Notes: generated by a model not told the origin, from the sequence alone. DNA of 64,000 bases from Bradyrhizobium sp. sGM-13 (GCF_018398875.1 NZ_JAGWDK010000018.1:84662-148661); one strand, 5' to 3'; counted from the stretch's first letter, positions 24,253 through 33,827 are shown. Numbers and translations are program-made.

Positions 24253-25215
24253 ATGGATCAATTCGAAGTCGTGGTGTCGAAGGCCGAGGCACTCACGTCG
24301 CGCATCCGCGAATTCGTGCTGACGCGCGTCAACGGTGCGCCGATGCCAGGCTGGTCCGCCGGCGCCCATATCGACGTCCACCTGCCTGATGTCGGCCGTC
24401 GCTCCTATTCGCTGATCGAGACGGTTTCGCCGCGCGCGGCCGAACATCCGACCGCCTATCGCATCGCCGTGCTGCAGGAAAGCAAGAGCCACGGCGGTTC
24501 CAGCTTTATGCACGGCCTCAAGACCGGCGATCGCCTGACAATCTCGCCGCCGGCAAACAATTTTCCGCTTCGATCTGGCGCGGGCGAAGTCGCACTTGTC
24601 GCGGGCGGCATCGGCGTGACGCCGCTGCTCACGATGGCCTGCGAATTGAACGCGGCGAAGCGGCCGTTCTCGTTCTATTATGCCGGCCGCAGCCGCCGCG
24701 AACTCGCCTTTCTCGGCGACATCGAGCGGCTGGCTAGCGCCAGCGCGACCATCCACGCCGACGACGAAGCCGGTCGCTTCTTCGACCTTGAGGGCTTGAT
24801 GAGCCGGCTCGCACCGGACGTGCCGCTCTATCTATGCGGACCGCTTCCGATGATCGAAGCAGCCATCGCGCTGGCCAAGCGGATGAACTGGCCGCAAGGG
24901 CGGCTGCATTTCGAAATCTTCACCGCGCCCGAAGAGAAGTCCGGGGACTCCGCTTTCGAGGTCGAGCTCAAGAGCAACGGGCGCGTCTATGAGATTCCCG
25001 CCGGCAAGACCATCCTCGACGTGCTGCTCGAGGCCGGCGAAGACCCGATGCATGACTGCAAGCGCGGCGATTGCGGCATCTGCCAGACCACGGTGATCGC
25101 AGGTATTCCCGACCATCGCGACTACATCTTGAGCGACAGCGAGAGGGCCTCGAACAAGGTGATGCAGATCTGTATTTCCCGCGCGAAGACCACGCGACTC
25201 GTGCTCGACCTGTGA
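24253..25215 (+). CDS. PDR/VanB-type oxygenase reductase (FMN, NADH, plant-type 2Fe-2S)
   Basis: The 320-residue protein has three modules: a flavin-binding barrel with RRSYSLIE near residue 54, an NAD-binding domain with VAGGIGVTPLLTMA near 116, and a C-terminal 2Fe-2S ferredoxin domain with CKRGDCGICQ near 274 plus a fourth Cys near 309. This is the phthalate-dioxygenase-reductase layout, which passes electrons from NADH directly to a Rieske oxygenase. The Rieske alpha gene overlaps or follows immediately, so it is the dedicated reductase. Confidence 0.93.
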   Translation: MDQFEVVVSKAEALTSRIREFVLTRVNGAPMPGWSAGAHIDVHLPDVGRRSYSLIETVSPRAAEHPTAYRIAVLQESKSHGGSSFMHGLKTGDRLTISPPANNFPLRSGAGEVALVAGGIGVTPLLTMACELNAAKRPFSFYYAGRSRRELAFLGDIERLASASATIHADDEAGRFFDLEGLMSRLAPDVPLYLCGPLPMIEAAIALAKRMNWPQGRLHFEIFTAPEEKSGDSAFEVELKSNGRVYEIPAGKTILDVLLEAGEDPMHDCKRGDCGICQTTVIAGIPDHRDYILSDSERASNKVMQICISRAKTTRLVLDL

Positions 25216-25226
25216 TGGAGAAACGC

Positions 25227-26540
25227 ATGACCCGATATGCCGGCAACGCTGCGGCCATTCGCGCCCTGGTCCGCGAACAGGAGGTTCACCGCGATGTCTA
25301 TGTCAGCGAGGAAGTTTTCCAGCTTGAGATGGAGCACATGTTCCCGAATAGCTGGGTGTATGTCGGCCATGACAGCCAGGTCCCCAATCCCGGCGATTAT
25401 TTCGGCACTACGATCGGCACGCAGCCGATCCTGCTGGTCCGCCACACTGACGGGACGGTAAAGGTGCTGCACAACCGCTGCCCGCATAAGGGCACGCGCA
25501 TCACGTCCGAGACCTGCGGTAATGCCGGAAAGTTCTTCCGCTGCCCCTACCATGCCTGGAGCTTCAGGACCGACGGCTCGCTGCTCGCGATTCCCCTGAA
25601 GAAGGGCTACGAGAACACCGGCTTCGAACAGAGCCATGCGGCGAGCGGCATGGCGCCGGTCCGCCATATCAGAAATTACCGCGGCTTCGTGTTCGCCAAG
25701 ATCAATGACGGCGGGCTCGACTTCGAGGAATTCTTCGGTGAAAGCCTATCGAGCTTCGACAACATGATCGACCGCTCGCCGGTCGGCCAGCTCAAGGTCG
25801 CTGGCGGCGTGCTGCGGTACATGCACAATTGCAATTGGAAGATGCTGGTGGAAAACCAGACCGACACCTGCCATCCGATGGTCGCGCATGAGTCCTCCGC
25901 CGGGACCGTGGTCGAAGTCTGGAAGAAGGCGCCGCCCGGCACCAAGAAGCCGATGGCGGTCGAGATCATCGCTCCCTTCATGAGCCCCTACGAGTTCTTT
26001 GAGAATATGGGCATCCGAATCTGGGACAACGGCCACGGCCACACCGGCGTGCACCACTCGATCCATTCCGACTATTCGGCGGTGCCCGGCTACTTCGACA
26101 AGATGAAAGCGGCCTATGGCGAAGAACGCGCCAAGGCGATCCTCGGCGAGAACCGGCACAACACGGTCTATTTCCCCAACATCATGATCAAGGGGCCGAT
26201 CCAGCTATTGCGGCACTTCAAGCCGATCGCGGCTAACAAGACGCTGGTCGAATCCTGGACGTTCCAGCTCGTCGATGCGCCCGACATGCTGCTCGAGCGC
26301 ACGCTGATGTACAACCGGCTGATCAATGCGCCGACCTCGATCGTCGGCCATGACGACCTCGAAATGTATGAACGCGCGCAGGAGGGCCTGCACTCGAACG
26401 GCAATGAGTGGGTGAACCTCCAGCGCCTCTACAGCCCCGACGAAGCCGGGCAGACCAACGTAGCGGTCAACGGCACCAGCGAGTGGCCGATGCGCCACCA
26501 GTTCCGGGCGTGGACCAAGTTCATGACGATGGGGATGTAA
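25227..26540 (+). CDS. Rieske aromatic-ring-hydroxylating oxygenase, alpha subunit
   Basis: I prefer ATG 25227 because GGAG lies six bases before it; an in-frame ATG at 25215 overlapping the reductase stop is the alternative. The 437-residue protein has the Rieske cluster ligands CPHKG and CPYHAW near residues 89 and 111, and the mononuclear iron site NQTDTCHPMVAHES near 214. Size and the paired beta subunit place it in the two-subunit oxygenase group (benzoate, anthranilate, salicylate-5-hydroxylase types). With the gentisate-dioxygenase-like cupin next door, a salicylate-type ring hydroxylation is a reasonable guess. Confidence 0.93.
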   Translation: MTRYAGNAAAIRALVREQEVHRDVYVSEEVFQLEMEHMFPNSWVYVGHDSQVPNPGDYFGTTIGTQPILLVRHTDGTVKVLHNRCPHKGTRITSETCGNAGKFFRCPYHAWSFRTDGSLLAIPLKKGYENTGFEQSHAASGMAPVRHIRNYRGFVFAKINDGGLDFEEFFGESLSSFDNMIDRSPVGQLKVAGGVLRYMHNCNWKMLVENQTDTCHPMVAHESSAGTVVEVWKKAPPGTKKPMAVEIIAPFMSPYEFFENMGIRIWDNGHGHTGVHHSIHSDYSAVPGYFDKMKAAYGEERAKAILGENRHNTVYFPNIMIKGPIQLLRHFKPIAANKTLVESWTFQLVDAPDMLLERTLMYNRLINAPTSIVGHDDLEMYERAQEGLHSNGNEWVNLQRLYSPDEAGQTNVAVNGTSEWPMRHQFRAWTKFMTMGM

Positions 26541-26546
26541 CATGAC

Positions 26547-27053
26547 ATGGTCACTGAGGCTCAAGTGAAGAATGCGATTCCCACCGACCAGGAACTAATC
26601 GACTTCGTGGTTCGCGAGGCGCGGCTTATCGATCAGCAACGTTTCGACGAATGGCTCGATCTCTACGCCGACGACGCATTCTACTGGATGCCGCTGGAAT
26701 GGAATCAAACCGATCCGCGGCTGACATGCTCGCTGATGTATGAGGACAAGCTGTTGCTCTCGATCCGGGTCGAACGGCTCAAGGGCGCGCGGACATTCAG
26801 CCAAAAGCCGAAAAGCCGCTGCCATCATGTGCTGCAGACGCCGCAAGTGGATTCGCGCGATCCTGCCGCCAACAACTATGTCACCTGGACCCCGATGCAT
26901 TACATCGAGACCCGCATGGACGAGCAGACACTCTATGCGGCCTGGGCCACACATCATCTCAGCGTCGAGAACGGCACGCTGAAGATCAAGCTCAAGCGTG
27001 TTGACCTGATCAATTGCGATGCTGCCTTCGGCAACATCCAGCTCTTCATGTGA
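26547..27053 (+). CDS. Rieske oxygenase, beta (small) subunit
   Basis: The 168-residue protein has the ring-hydroxylating beta-subunit fold: LIDQQRFDEWLDLYADDAFYWMP at the N-terminus and RCHHVLQTPQV in the middle. The small subunit supports the alpha subunit in an alpha3beta3 complex and has no metal site. It begins 6 bp after the alpha gene. A closer ATG at 26542 is out of frame. Confidence 0.92.
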   Translation: MVTEAQVKNAIPTDQELIDFVVREARLIDQQRFDEWLDLYADDAFYWMPLEWNQTDPRLTCSLMYEDKLLLSIRVERLKGARTFSQKPKSRCHHVLQTPQVDSRDPAANNYVTWTPMHYIETRMDEQTLYAAWATHHLSVENGTLKIKLKRVDLINCDAAFGNIQLFM

Positions 27054-27059
27054 GGGAGG

Positions 27060-27794
27060 ATGAACGTGGTCCACCACACGGCGATCGTGAGCGGCGGCAA
27101 TACCGGCATTGGCGCTGCGATCGCGCGCGGCCTGCTCGCCGATGGCTATGACGTGATCTCGCTGTCGCGGCGCAAGCCGGACTGGAGCCATCCAAAACTC
27201 TCCTCGCGCGAGGTCGACCTGCTCGATGCGACGGCAACGCGCCAGGTGGCGGCCGAAATCGCCGCGAGTTTTGCGATCACCCATGTCGTGCACAATGCCG
27301 GCGCTATTCGGTCTAAGCCTCTGGAAGAGGTTGACGACGCGGACGTCGGCGCCTTGGCACAACTCCATTTCGGCGCCGGGATTGCGCTGGCGCAAGCAGC
27401 GTTGCCCAACATGAAGAAAGCCCGCTTCGGCCGCATCGTGCTGCTATCCTCCCGCGCCGCGCTCGGCGCCGCCACACGCACGGTCTATTCGGCCACCAAG
27501 GCCGGCATCATCGGCATGGCACGAACCTGGGCACTCGAGCTTGCCCCGTTCGGGATCACCGTCAATGTCGTCGCGCCGGGCCCGATCGGCGATACTGAGA
27601 TGTTCGAGAGCGTGATGTCACCGGAATCCGAACGCGCGAAAAAGCTCGCGCAATCGATTCCGCTCGGCCGTCTCGGCAGATCCACCGACGTCGCCCGCGC
27701 GGTCAGTTTCTTCAGTTCACCGGATGCCGACTTCATCACCGGGCAGACACTTTACGTCTGCGGCGGAGCCAGCATCGGGTCGATTTCCATCTAG
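27060..27794 (+). CDS. Short-chain dehydrogenase, probable dihydrodiol or hydroxyacyl dehydrogenase
   Basis: The 244-residue SDR is intact: SGGNTGIGAAIARGL (cofactor), HNAGAI, LSSRA with the catalytic Ser, and YSATK with Tyr and Lys. The ATG at 27060 directly abuts GGGAGG, so translation more likely starts at GTG 27066, six bases further, which removes two residues. In an oxygenase operon such an enzyme usually rearomatises a cis-dihydrodiol to a catechol, but it could also act on a hydroxy intermediate. Confidence 0.88.
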   Translation: MNVVHHTAIVSGGNTGIGAAIARGLLADGYDVISLSRRKPDWSHPKLSSREVDLLDATATRQVAAEIAASFAITHVVHNAGAIRSKPLEEVDDADVGALAQLHFGAGIALAQAALPNMKKARFGRIVLLSSRAALGAATRTVYSATKAGIIGMARTWALELAPFGITVNVVAPGPIGDTEMFESVMSPESERAKKLAQSIPLGRLGRSTDVARAVSFFSSPDADFITGQTLYVCGGASIGSISI

Positions 27795-27814
27795 CTTGGG
27801 GTGAGACGCCAGCC

Positions 27815-28342
27815 ATGGACGCCACGGTCAAACGAAAGGCTCGATCCGCCAAGGGCGCGCGCATGCAACCGCTGCACCCGGGCGAGCCGGCGCACGAATC
27901 CGACGGCGCGCATCTCGAATTGCGGATCTGGCTGCGGCTGCTTTCCTGTTCCACAAGGATCGAGAAGGCGCTGAACGCACGGCTGCGCAAGGAGTTCAAC
28001 ACTACGCTGGCCCGCTTCGATCTTTTGGCACAGCTCGCGCGCAAGCCGGCAGGCGCGACCATGTCCGAAGTCTCCGAGCTCTTGATGGTCTCGAACGGCG
28101 CCATCACCGCGCTCGTGCAGAAACTGGAAGCCGACGGCTTTATCCATCGAGAAGTCGATTCCGAAGACCGCCGCACTTTCCGCCTGCGCCTGTCACAGGA
28201 AGGCGCTAAGGAATTCGGCCGGATGGCGCGCCGGCACGAGGAATGGGTGATCGCCCTGATCGGCGAGTTGTCGCCGGTCGCGCAATCGGACCTGCTGCAG
28301 CATCTGACTCTGCTCAAGCGCCGCCTCGACAAGCACACTTGA
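27815..28342 (+). CDS. MarR-family transcriptional regulator
   Basis: The 175-residue protein has the winged helix of MarR: LARFDLLAQLARKPAGATMSEVSELL, then SNGAITALVQKLEADGFI and the wing VDSEDRRTFRLRL. It is the last gene of the Rieske operon. MarR proteins of catabolic operons typically repress until an aromatic acid or its CoA thioester binds. The four similar operator-like sites at 402, 7825, 20329 and 20485 would suit this regulator, but no regulator has been assigned to them. The first 30 residues are basic and may be an overcalled start. Confidence 0.9.
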   Translation: MDATVKRKARSAKGARMQPLHPGEPAHESDGAHLELRIWLRLLSCSTRIEKALNARLRKEFNTTLARFDLLAQLARKPAGATMSEVSELLMVSNGAITALVQKLEADGFIHREVDSEDRRTFRLRLSQEGAKEFGRMARRHEEWVIALIGELSPVAQSDLLQHLTLLKRRLDKHT

Positions 28343-28420
28343 CGCGGATGTCGCGCGGCGATCCGCCAAGTGATCTGACAATGTCCCTTGCTCGACCATT
28401 GTACGACGCTCCCGCCGATC

Positions 28421-29839
28421 TCAGGAGCCCAGTATCGCCTTCACTTCGAGATATTCTTCAAATCCGAAGATTCCGAATTCACGCCCATTGCCGGATTGCT
28501 TGTAGCCGCCAAACGGCAGGCTGCGGTCGAAAGGAGCACCGTTGAGGTAGACGCGCCCCGCGCGGATGCGGTTGGCGACGGTGCGAGCGCGATCGGCATT
28601 CCTGGACTGCACGAAGCCCGCCAAGCCGAACGGCGTATCATTGGCGGTTTCGATCGCCTCCTCCTCGCTATCATAACTCATGATCGACAGCACCGGGCCG
28701 AAGATCTCCTCGCGTGCAATCTTCATCTGCGGCGTCACGTCGCCGAAGACGGTCGGGCGAACATAGTATCCGCGGTTGATTTCGGCAGGCCGACCCGTTC
28801 CGCCCGCCACCAGCGTCGCCCCCTCATCAACGCCGGACTGAATAAGATCCTGAACTTTCTGAAACTGCGCCTGGCTCACCAGTGGCCCCATCGTCGATGC
28901 CGGATCGAGCGGGTCTCCCAGGCGAATACTGTCGACCGCCTCACGCGCCGCCTCGAATGCCGCGTCCCGCTGCGCACGCGGAATCAGCATGCGCGTGGGA
29001 GACTGGCAGTTCTGGCCGGCATTGGTGTAACAGGCGTGAACGCCCTGGATCACAGCCGCTTTCAGATCAGCATCGGCGAGGATGATGTTGGCGGACTTGC
29101 CGCCCAGCTCCTGCGCGACGCGCTTGACCGTATCCGCCGCAAGCTTGGCCACCCTTACGCCAGCCGCCGTCGATCCGGTGAACGACACCATGTCGACTTC
29201 GGGATGGGCGGCGATGGCCTCGCCCACCGTGGGACCGTCGCCGTTGACGAGATTGAAGACGCCCGCCGGCACGCCAGCGGCGTCGACGATCTCCGCGAAC
29301 AGCATCGCACTGAGCGGCGCGATCTCGCTGGGTTTCAGGACAACCGTGCAGCCGGTTGCGAGCGCGGGTGCGACTTTGGACGCGACCTGGTTCAGCGGCC
29401 AATTCCACGGCGTGATCAGTCCACAGACGCCAATTGGTTCGCGGCGGATGATCCCGTTCCCCATCCGCTCCTCGAACTTGTATTGCGCCAGCACGCGCCC
29501 GGCTTCCTCGAAATGAAACAGCGCGACGGTCGCCTGACGCTCGGTCGCAAACGTGATCGGCGCGCCCATTTCGAGGGTCATCATCCGCGCCAGTTCCGGC
29601 AGGCGCGCTCTAAAACCCTCGATGATCTTCTGAAGCCAGGACAGACGCTCTTCGACGCTGGTTTCGGAATAGGTGGAAAAAGCGCGACGGGCTGCCTTGG
29701 CGGCCCGATCCACATCCGGAGGGGAGCCCAGGCTGATCTGCGCGAAGATCTCCTCGGTTGCAGGATTGACGATTCCAAGCGTTGACGGCGCGGTCGGATC
29801 TATCCAGGCGCCGTCGATATAGAATTTCAGTTTTTCCAT
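28421..29839 (-). CDS. NAD(P)-dependent aldehyde dehydrogenase
   Basis: I start at ATG 29839 (MEKLKFYIDGAW), as homologues do, giving 472 residues. The family motifs are present: NPATEEIFAQI at the N-terminus, GLITPWNWPLNQVASKVAPALA, VSFTGSTAAG (NAD), the catalytic base ELGGKSANI, and the nucleophile in NAGQNCQS. It oxidises an aldehyde to the acid. It converges on the MarR gene and is followed upstream by an SDR, so the pair may take an alcohol through the aldehyde to the acid. Its operon contains a Bug-type receptor. Confidence 0.92.
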   Translation of the reverse strand: MEKLKFYIDGAWIDPTAPSTLGIVNPATEEIFAQISLGSPPDVDRAAKAARRAFSTYSETSVEERLSWLQKIIEGFRARLPELARMMTLEMGAPITFATERQATVALFHFEEAGRVLAQYKFEERMGNGIIRREPIGVCGLITPWNWPLNQVASKVAPALATGCTVVLKPSEIAPLSAMLFAEIVDAAGVPAGVFNLVNGDGPTVGEAIAAHPEVDMVSFTGSTAAGVRVAKLAADTVKRVAQELGGKSANIILADADLKAAVIQGVHACYTNAGQNCQSPTRMLIPRAQRDAAFEAAREAVDSIRLGDPLDPASTMGPLVSQAQFQKVQDLIQSGVDEGATLVAGGTGRPAEINRGYYVRPTVFGDVTPQMKIAREEIFGPVLSIMSYDSEEEAIETANDTPFGLAGFVQSRNADRARTVANRIRAGRVYLNGAPFDRSLPFGGYKQSGNGREFGIFGFEEYLEVKAILGS

Positions 29840-29882
29840 TGTTCTCTTTTTATGATGTGCGCACAGCGGCGGCGTTGCTCCG

Positions 29883-30644
29883 TCAGAGGTGCCTGCCCTC
29901 ATCCACCGGCACCACAATTCCCGTCGAACTGGTGAGGTTGGCGATGCAGGCAACTACCGCCCTTGCGACATCGTCAGGTGTGGTGAGGTGAGCCAACGGC
30001 AGTTTCTCGGCGAACTTCTGCAACTGTTCACGGGTCCGGCCGGCGACAAAATCCGTATCCACGCCGGCTGGCGAGACGGAGAAGACGCGGATCCGCGGCG
30101 CAAGCACTTTCGCGAGCGCGATCGTCAGCGCGTCGACACCCGCCTTTGCAGCCAGATAGGCCAGGCTGCTGCCCAGGCCCGTGCGAGCCGCGATGGACGA
30201 AATGTTCACGATCGCTGACCCGCTGCCGCGCTCCAGCAAGGGACGAAAGGCGCGAACCATGGCGAATGGCCCCCGCAGATTGAGCGTAACGGTCCGGTCG
30301 AAGATATCGTCCGTCAACGCTTCCAGATCGGCGGCGGGCACGGGCGTCGTGGCGCCTCCACAATTAACCAGCGCATCGAGCCGCCCGTACTGCTTGTCCA
30401 CGGCCGCCGCGGCCTCGGAGATGGAAGTCGGATCGTCGATCGCGATCCGCATGGCGGCGTGCCGGCTGCCTTGCAGCCCATCGATCACCTCGTCGGCCAG
30501 TGAACGGCGGCTGTTGTAGCCGAGCACGACAGTAGAACCCATGGCGGCAAGGCGCGCCGCCGTTGCCTTGCCGATACCGCTGTTGCCGCCGGTGACGAGG
30601 ACAACGTTCGGGATCGACAGCGCGGGAATTTCAATAGCGGTCAT
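29883..30644 (-). CDS. Short-chain dehydrogenase/reductase
   Basis: A 253-residue classical SDR with TGGNSGIGKATAARL at the cofactor site, NCGGAT in place of NNAG, NISSIA with the catalytic Ser, and YLAAK with Tyr/Lys. The C-terminal half carries SPAGVDTDFV, typical for 3-oxoacyl-reductase-like SDRs. It is 43 bp upstream of the aldehyde dehydrogenase on the same strand and 16 bp below the Bug receptor gene, hence co-transcribed. Substrate unknown. Confidence 0.9.
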   Translation of the reverse strand: MTAIEIPALSIPNVVLVTGGNSGIGKATAARLAAMGSTVVLGYNSRRSLADEVIDGLQGSRHAAMRIAIDDPTSISEAAAAVDKQYGRLDALVNCGGATTPVPAADLEALTDDIFDRTVTLNLRGPFAMVRAFRPLLERGSGSAIVNISSIAARTGLGSSLAYLAAKAGVDALTIALAKVLAPRIRVFSVSPAGVDTDFVAGRTREQLQKFAEKLPLAHLTTPDDVARAVVACIANLTSSTGIVVPVDEGRHL

Positions 30645-30660
30645 CTATGGCGATCTCGCT

Positions 30661-31632
30661 TTACTGCATCGCGATCTTTGCCGCCTCGATCACGGGCCGC
30701 CATTTGTCGCGTTCAGCATCGATAAACGCCCTGAGGTCTTGCGGTGCGCCTCCGACGCCCTGCAGCGAATTTTGTTCGAGGATGGTCTTGCCCTTGTCGC
30801 TCTTCAGGAAGGCATTCACTGCCGTATTGACCTTCATCACGATCTCAGGCGGTGTACCGGTTGGAGCCACGATCGCGTACCATGCGGTCGCCTCAAATCC
30901 CTTGAATCCCGCTTCCTGCACAGTCGGGACATCGGGCAGTTGCGCCACGCGCTGCCTCGTCGTCACTGCAAGCGCGCGGATCTTGCGCTCGGCCACCAGC
31001 GGCAGATAGGTCGGCATGAAATCCATGGCGACATTGACTTGTCCGCCCAGCAGGTCCGTGATCAGCGGCGCGGAGCCGCGATAAGGTACATGTGTCATCT
31101 CGACGCCGGCAAACTGCTGGATCAGCGCCGAGGTAATGTGTCCGAGCGTGCCGTTGCCGGGATGGCCGACATTGACCTTGCCCGGATTCTGTTTGGCATA
31201 GGCGATCAGGTCGGGAAGCGTCTTCGCAGGAAAGTCTGGCGTCGCCGTGATGATCATTGGAGATTTGGCGACGAGCACAACCGGCGTGAAATCTCGCTCG
31301 GAGTCGTAAGCCAGGCCCTTGTACATGAACTTGTTGAGCGCGATCGGCGCTGGCGTCCCGAACAGCCAAGTATAGCCATCTGCAGCCGCTTTGGCGACAG
31401 CCGCCCCGCCGAGATTGCCGCCCGCTCCCGCACGGTTTTCGACGATGAACTGCTTGCCGAACTCTTCGCTCAGCGTATGGGCAACGGCGCGCGCCAACGT
31501 GTCAACAGCGGCGCCAGCCGGGAACGGTACGATCATGGTGACCGGCCGGCTCGGCCACTCCTGCGCGGCAGCGGGCCGACATGGCGCAATGGCAAGTGCA
31601 AGGCCTATGAGGCCGAAAGAGAACAGGCGCAT
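30661..31632 (-). CDS. Bug/TctC-family periplasmic substrate-binding protein
   Basis: The start is ATG 31632, with GGGAGGAAAC before it; the product has 323 residues and a signal peptide ending near PAAAQ. WPSRPVTMIVPFPAGAAVDTLAR and NRAGAGGNLGG are hallmark Bug motifs; the second contacts the ligand's carboxylate. No TctA/TctB membrane genes are present in the window, which is common for Bug genes. It lies in an operon with a secreted hydrolase, a DUF6282 hydrolase and a lyase, so it may sense or bind the acid they release. Confidence 0.92.
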   Translation of the reverse strand: MRLFSFGLIGLALAIAPCRPAAAQEWPSRPVTMIVPFPAGAAVDTLARAVAHTLSEEFGKQFIVENRAGAGGNLGGAAVAKAAADGYTWLFGTPAPIALNKFMYKGLAYDSERDFTPVVLVAKSPMIITATPDFPAKTLPDLIAYAKQNPGKVNVGHPGNGTLGHITSALIQQFAGVEMTHVPYRGSAPLITDLLGGQVNVAMDFMPTYLPLVAERKIRALAVTTRQRVAQLPDVPTVQEAGFKGFEATAWYAIVAPTGTPPEIVMKVNTAVNAFLKSDKGKTILEQNSLQGVGGAPQDLRAFIDAERDKWRPVIEAAKIAMQ

Positions 31633-31676
31633 GTTTCCTCCCGAGCTGTGCGCAGGTCCTGCATGGGCACCAGCGC

Positions 31677-32771
31677 TTATTCTTCGGCAAACTTGTCGAG
31701 GCCCTTGCGGCCCAGCCATTTGGACAGTTCGTCCGCAACGGCTTCATTGTTGAGATCGGCAAAGGCAATGTGCGTGTTGCCGCGCAGACCCGCATCGGGA
31801 AGCAGCAGGACCTCGCAATCTCCGCCGTGACGATTGACGGTATCGCAGAAGGTCCGTGCCACCTTGACCGAGGCGGCCCAGATCGGACGCGTCTCGGTGT
31901 AGTCGCCGAATACCACCTGGATCGGAAACTTGGTCAGCTTCTTGAACTCGACGAGCGGCACGGAATTGGGACCGTACGGCGCATCCGGCTTCGGCTCGGG
32001 CCCCTCGCCCACCGGGAAGACGAAGCCGGGCGTTTCGTAGGCGACGATGCCCTTCATGTTGTCGCTCTTTGCCTTGAGTGCCGACAACAGCGCGCGCCAG
32101 CCGCCCGCGGAATTGGTGACGGCAATCACGGGACCGATCTTGTCGATGGCCTGGCCGCCGGCCTCCGCCTGCAACAGTGCGTTCTCGAGCGAATCGAACT
32201 CGTCGTAACGGGCGCGCGTTGCCTGATTCCAGGCTTCCTTGTCGGCCGTCGGAAACTGCAGGCCCGGATGCCAATTGAGATAGGTCAGGCCGAAACGCCA
32301 GGCGGCAAAATTGCGCTGATCGAAATAATCCGGCGTATAGGTGATCGGCTCGCAACTCCAGTTCGCGCGGCCGACGCGCGGGCCGTCCCACAGGTAAACA
32401 GGATAGCCCTTGCGCAGGAAAATGCTCTTGTAACCTTCGCCGCCGTCCCAGCGGTTCTCCCACACCTTGGTGCTGGAGCTGTGCCACATGATCAGGCCGA
32501 CGCTGCGCCTTTTCGCGGGGATGAAGTATTCGACGTAACCATGGTCGCAGGAGAGCGTCTGGCTGGGATCGCCGGGCTTGGCAACGACCTTGCCGCCCAC
32601 TTCATACGCACCCGTCGATTCCAGGATGATCGGCGGCTTCGACGGCTGGCGCTGCTCTTCCGCGACTACAGTGTGGCTTGCTCCCATGAACAGCAATGCC
32701 GCCACGAATGGCATGGCTCGCGCTACGATGCGGTTCACCAGCGCGTCACCATCGCGATCTACCCGTTTCAT
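31677..32771 (-). CDS. Secreted alpha/beta-hydrolase-fold protein
   Basis: The ATG at 32771 follows GGGGAGGAAG and gives 364 residues with an N-terminal membrane or signal segment (MPFVAALLFMGASHTVVA). A probable nucleophile elbow AVTNSAGGW is near residue 218, and a late NTHIAF may supply the His. It resembles periplasmic esterases of unassigned specificity. It sits between the Bug receptor and the DUF6282 gene, so it may release a carboxylic acid outside the cytoplasm for uptake or sensing. Confidence 0.75.
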   Translation of the reverse strand: MKRVDRDGDALVNRIVARAMPFVAALLFMGASHTVVAEEQRQPSKPPIILESTGAYEVGGKVVAKPGDPSQTLSCDHGYVEYFIPAKRRSVGLIMWHSSSTKVWENRWDGGEGYKSIFLRKGYPVYLWDGPRVGRANWSCEPITYTPDYFDQRNFAAWRFGLTYLNWHPGLQFPTADKEAWNQATRARYDEFDSLENALLQAEAGGQAIDKIGPVIAVTNSAGGWRALLSALKAKSDNMKGIVAYETPGFVFPVGEGPEPKPDAPYGPNSVPLVEFKKLTKFPIQVVFGDYTETRPIWAASVKVARTFCDTVNRHGGDCEVLLLPDAGLRGNTHIAFADLNNEAVADELSKWLGRKGLDKFAEE

Positions 32772-32827
32772 GCTGACTTCCTCCCCTTAAGCGCACGCCG
32801 CTTCTCGCGGTCTTTGCGCTTGTCCCG

Positions 32828-33799
32828 CTAAGCGGCGTCTTGCGCGGTCGACTGCATCACCGGAAGGTTCAGAAACCGTGCCGCGTTGCCGCTGATGAGT
32901 TTCCTGATCGCAGGCCGCGGCATCTGCAGATCGAGCAGGATCTGGGTAATGCTGCGGAAGCCGTCGACCGGACGTTGCGAACCCTGCAGCCCGAGATCGG
33001 ACGACAGAATCGTGTTGTCGACGCCGGCCACTTCGATCAGGTGCGCGAGATCATCCGCGCTGTACTTTAAGGATTTGCCTTCGATGAACATGCAGATCGA
33101 ATGCTCCATCTTGACGCCGCGCGCGACGAGCTGGCGGATATCGGTGTCATTGCAGCCGACGATATAGGTCGGATGGTTGACCATCATCTTCTTGACGCCG
33201 CGTCGCGCCGCCTCATCGAACAGGACGTGCAATTCGCTGGCCGGCAGGTGACCACCGGCCAGGATAATGTCCGCCTCGGCAATGAGATCGATGACCTTCC
33301 TGGTGTCGTCCGTGAGTTTTCCATTGGCGTCGAGCGCGGAAAGCGGGATCGGTTCGAGCATTTTTTGCGAGGTCTTCGGAAACGTCGAGTTTCCAGCCGC
33401 CATCGCCTTGATATGGTTTGCCGCCGACAGCGTCGGCATCCAGACGATCTTGCCGCCGAGCTTGATCGTATGGTCGACTGCATGCGGATTGATACCGCCC
33501 GAGGCATTGTTCAGAACGATGCCGGAGAACAGCTTCACATTGGTTTCGGGAAACAGCTTCTCCAGCAGGATGGCGTGCGCCATGCCGGCATAAAAATGAT
33601 CCTTGTAGAGAACGGCACGGAACTTTGCTTCCGCCGCATCGAGCAGCTCCTCGTGATGATCGAGGATGCGCGGCATGGCCGCCGGGCCGCTATGGCAGTG
33701 CAGGTCGATCGCGCCGACCAGAAGTTCGGCGACTTCCGCCGCCCGCGACAGCGGCGGCAGCGGCACGGTGTTCGGGTAGGACACTTGCTTATCGGCCAT
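32828..33799 (-). CDS. DUF6282-family metal-dependent hydrolase
   Basis: A 323-residue protein with an amidohydrolase-like start, AIDLHCHSGPAAMPR, near residues 30-44; the HxH pair is the first metal-binding motif. Later histidines in KDHFYAGMAH, NPHAVDH and VNHPTY may complete the site. I recognise it as DUF6282, whose biochemical role is not established. It is one of the cytoplasmic enzymes of this operon, followed closely by the secreted hydrolase. A hydrolytic or decarboxylating step on a carboxylic acid is plausible. Confidence 0.75.
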   Translation of the reverse strand: MADKQVSYPNTVPLPPLSRAAEVAELLVGAIDLHCHSGPAAMPRILDHHEELLDAAEAKFRAVLYKDHFYAGMAHAILLEKLFPETNVKLFSGIVLNNASGGINPHAVDHTIKLGGKIVWMPTLSAANHIKAMAAGNSTFPKTSQKMLEPIPLSALDANGKLTDDTRKVIDLIAEADIILAGGHLPASELHVLFDEAARRGVKKMMVNHPTYIVGCNDTDIRQLVARGVKMEHSICMFIEGKSLKYSADDLAHLIEVAGVDNTILSSDLGLQGSQRPVDGFRSITQILLDLQMPRPAIRKLISGNAARFLNLPVMQSTAQDAA

Positions 33800-33827
33800 G
33801 GTCAGGCCCTTTTCAGATGGAGATGTG

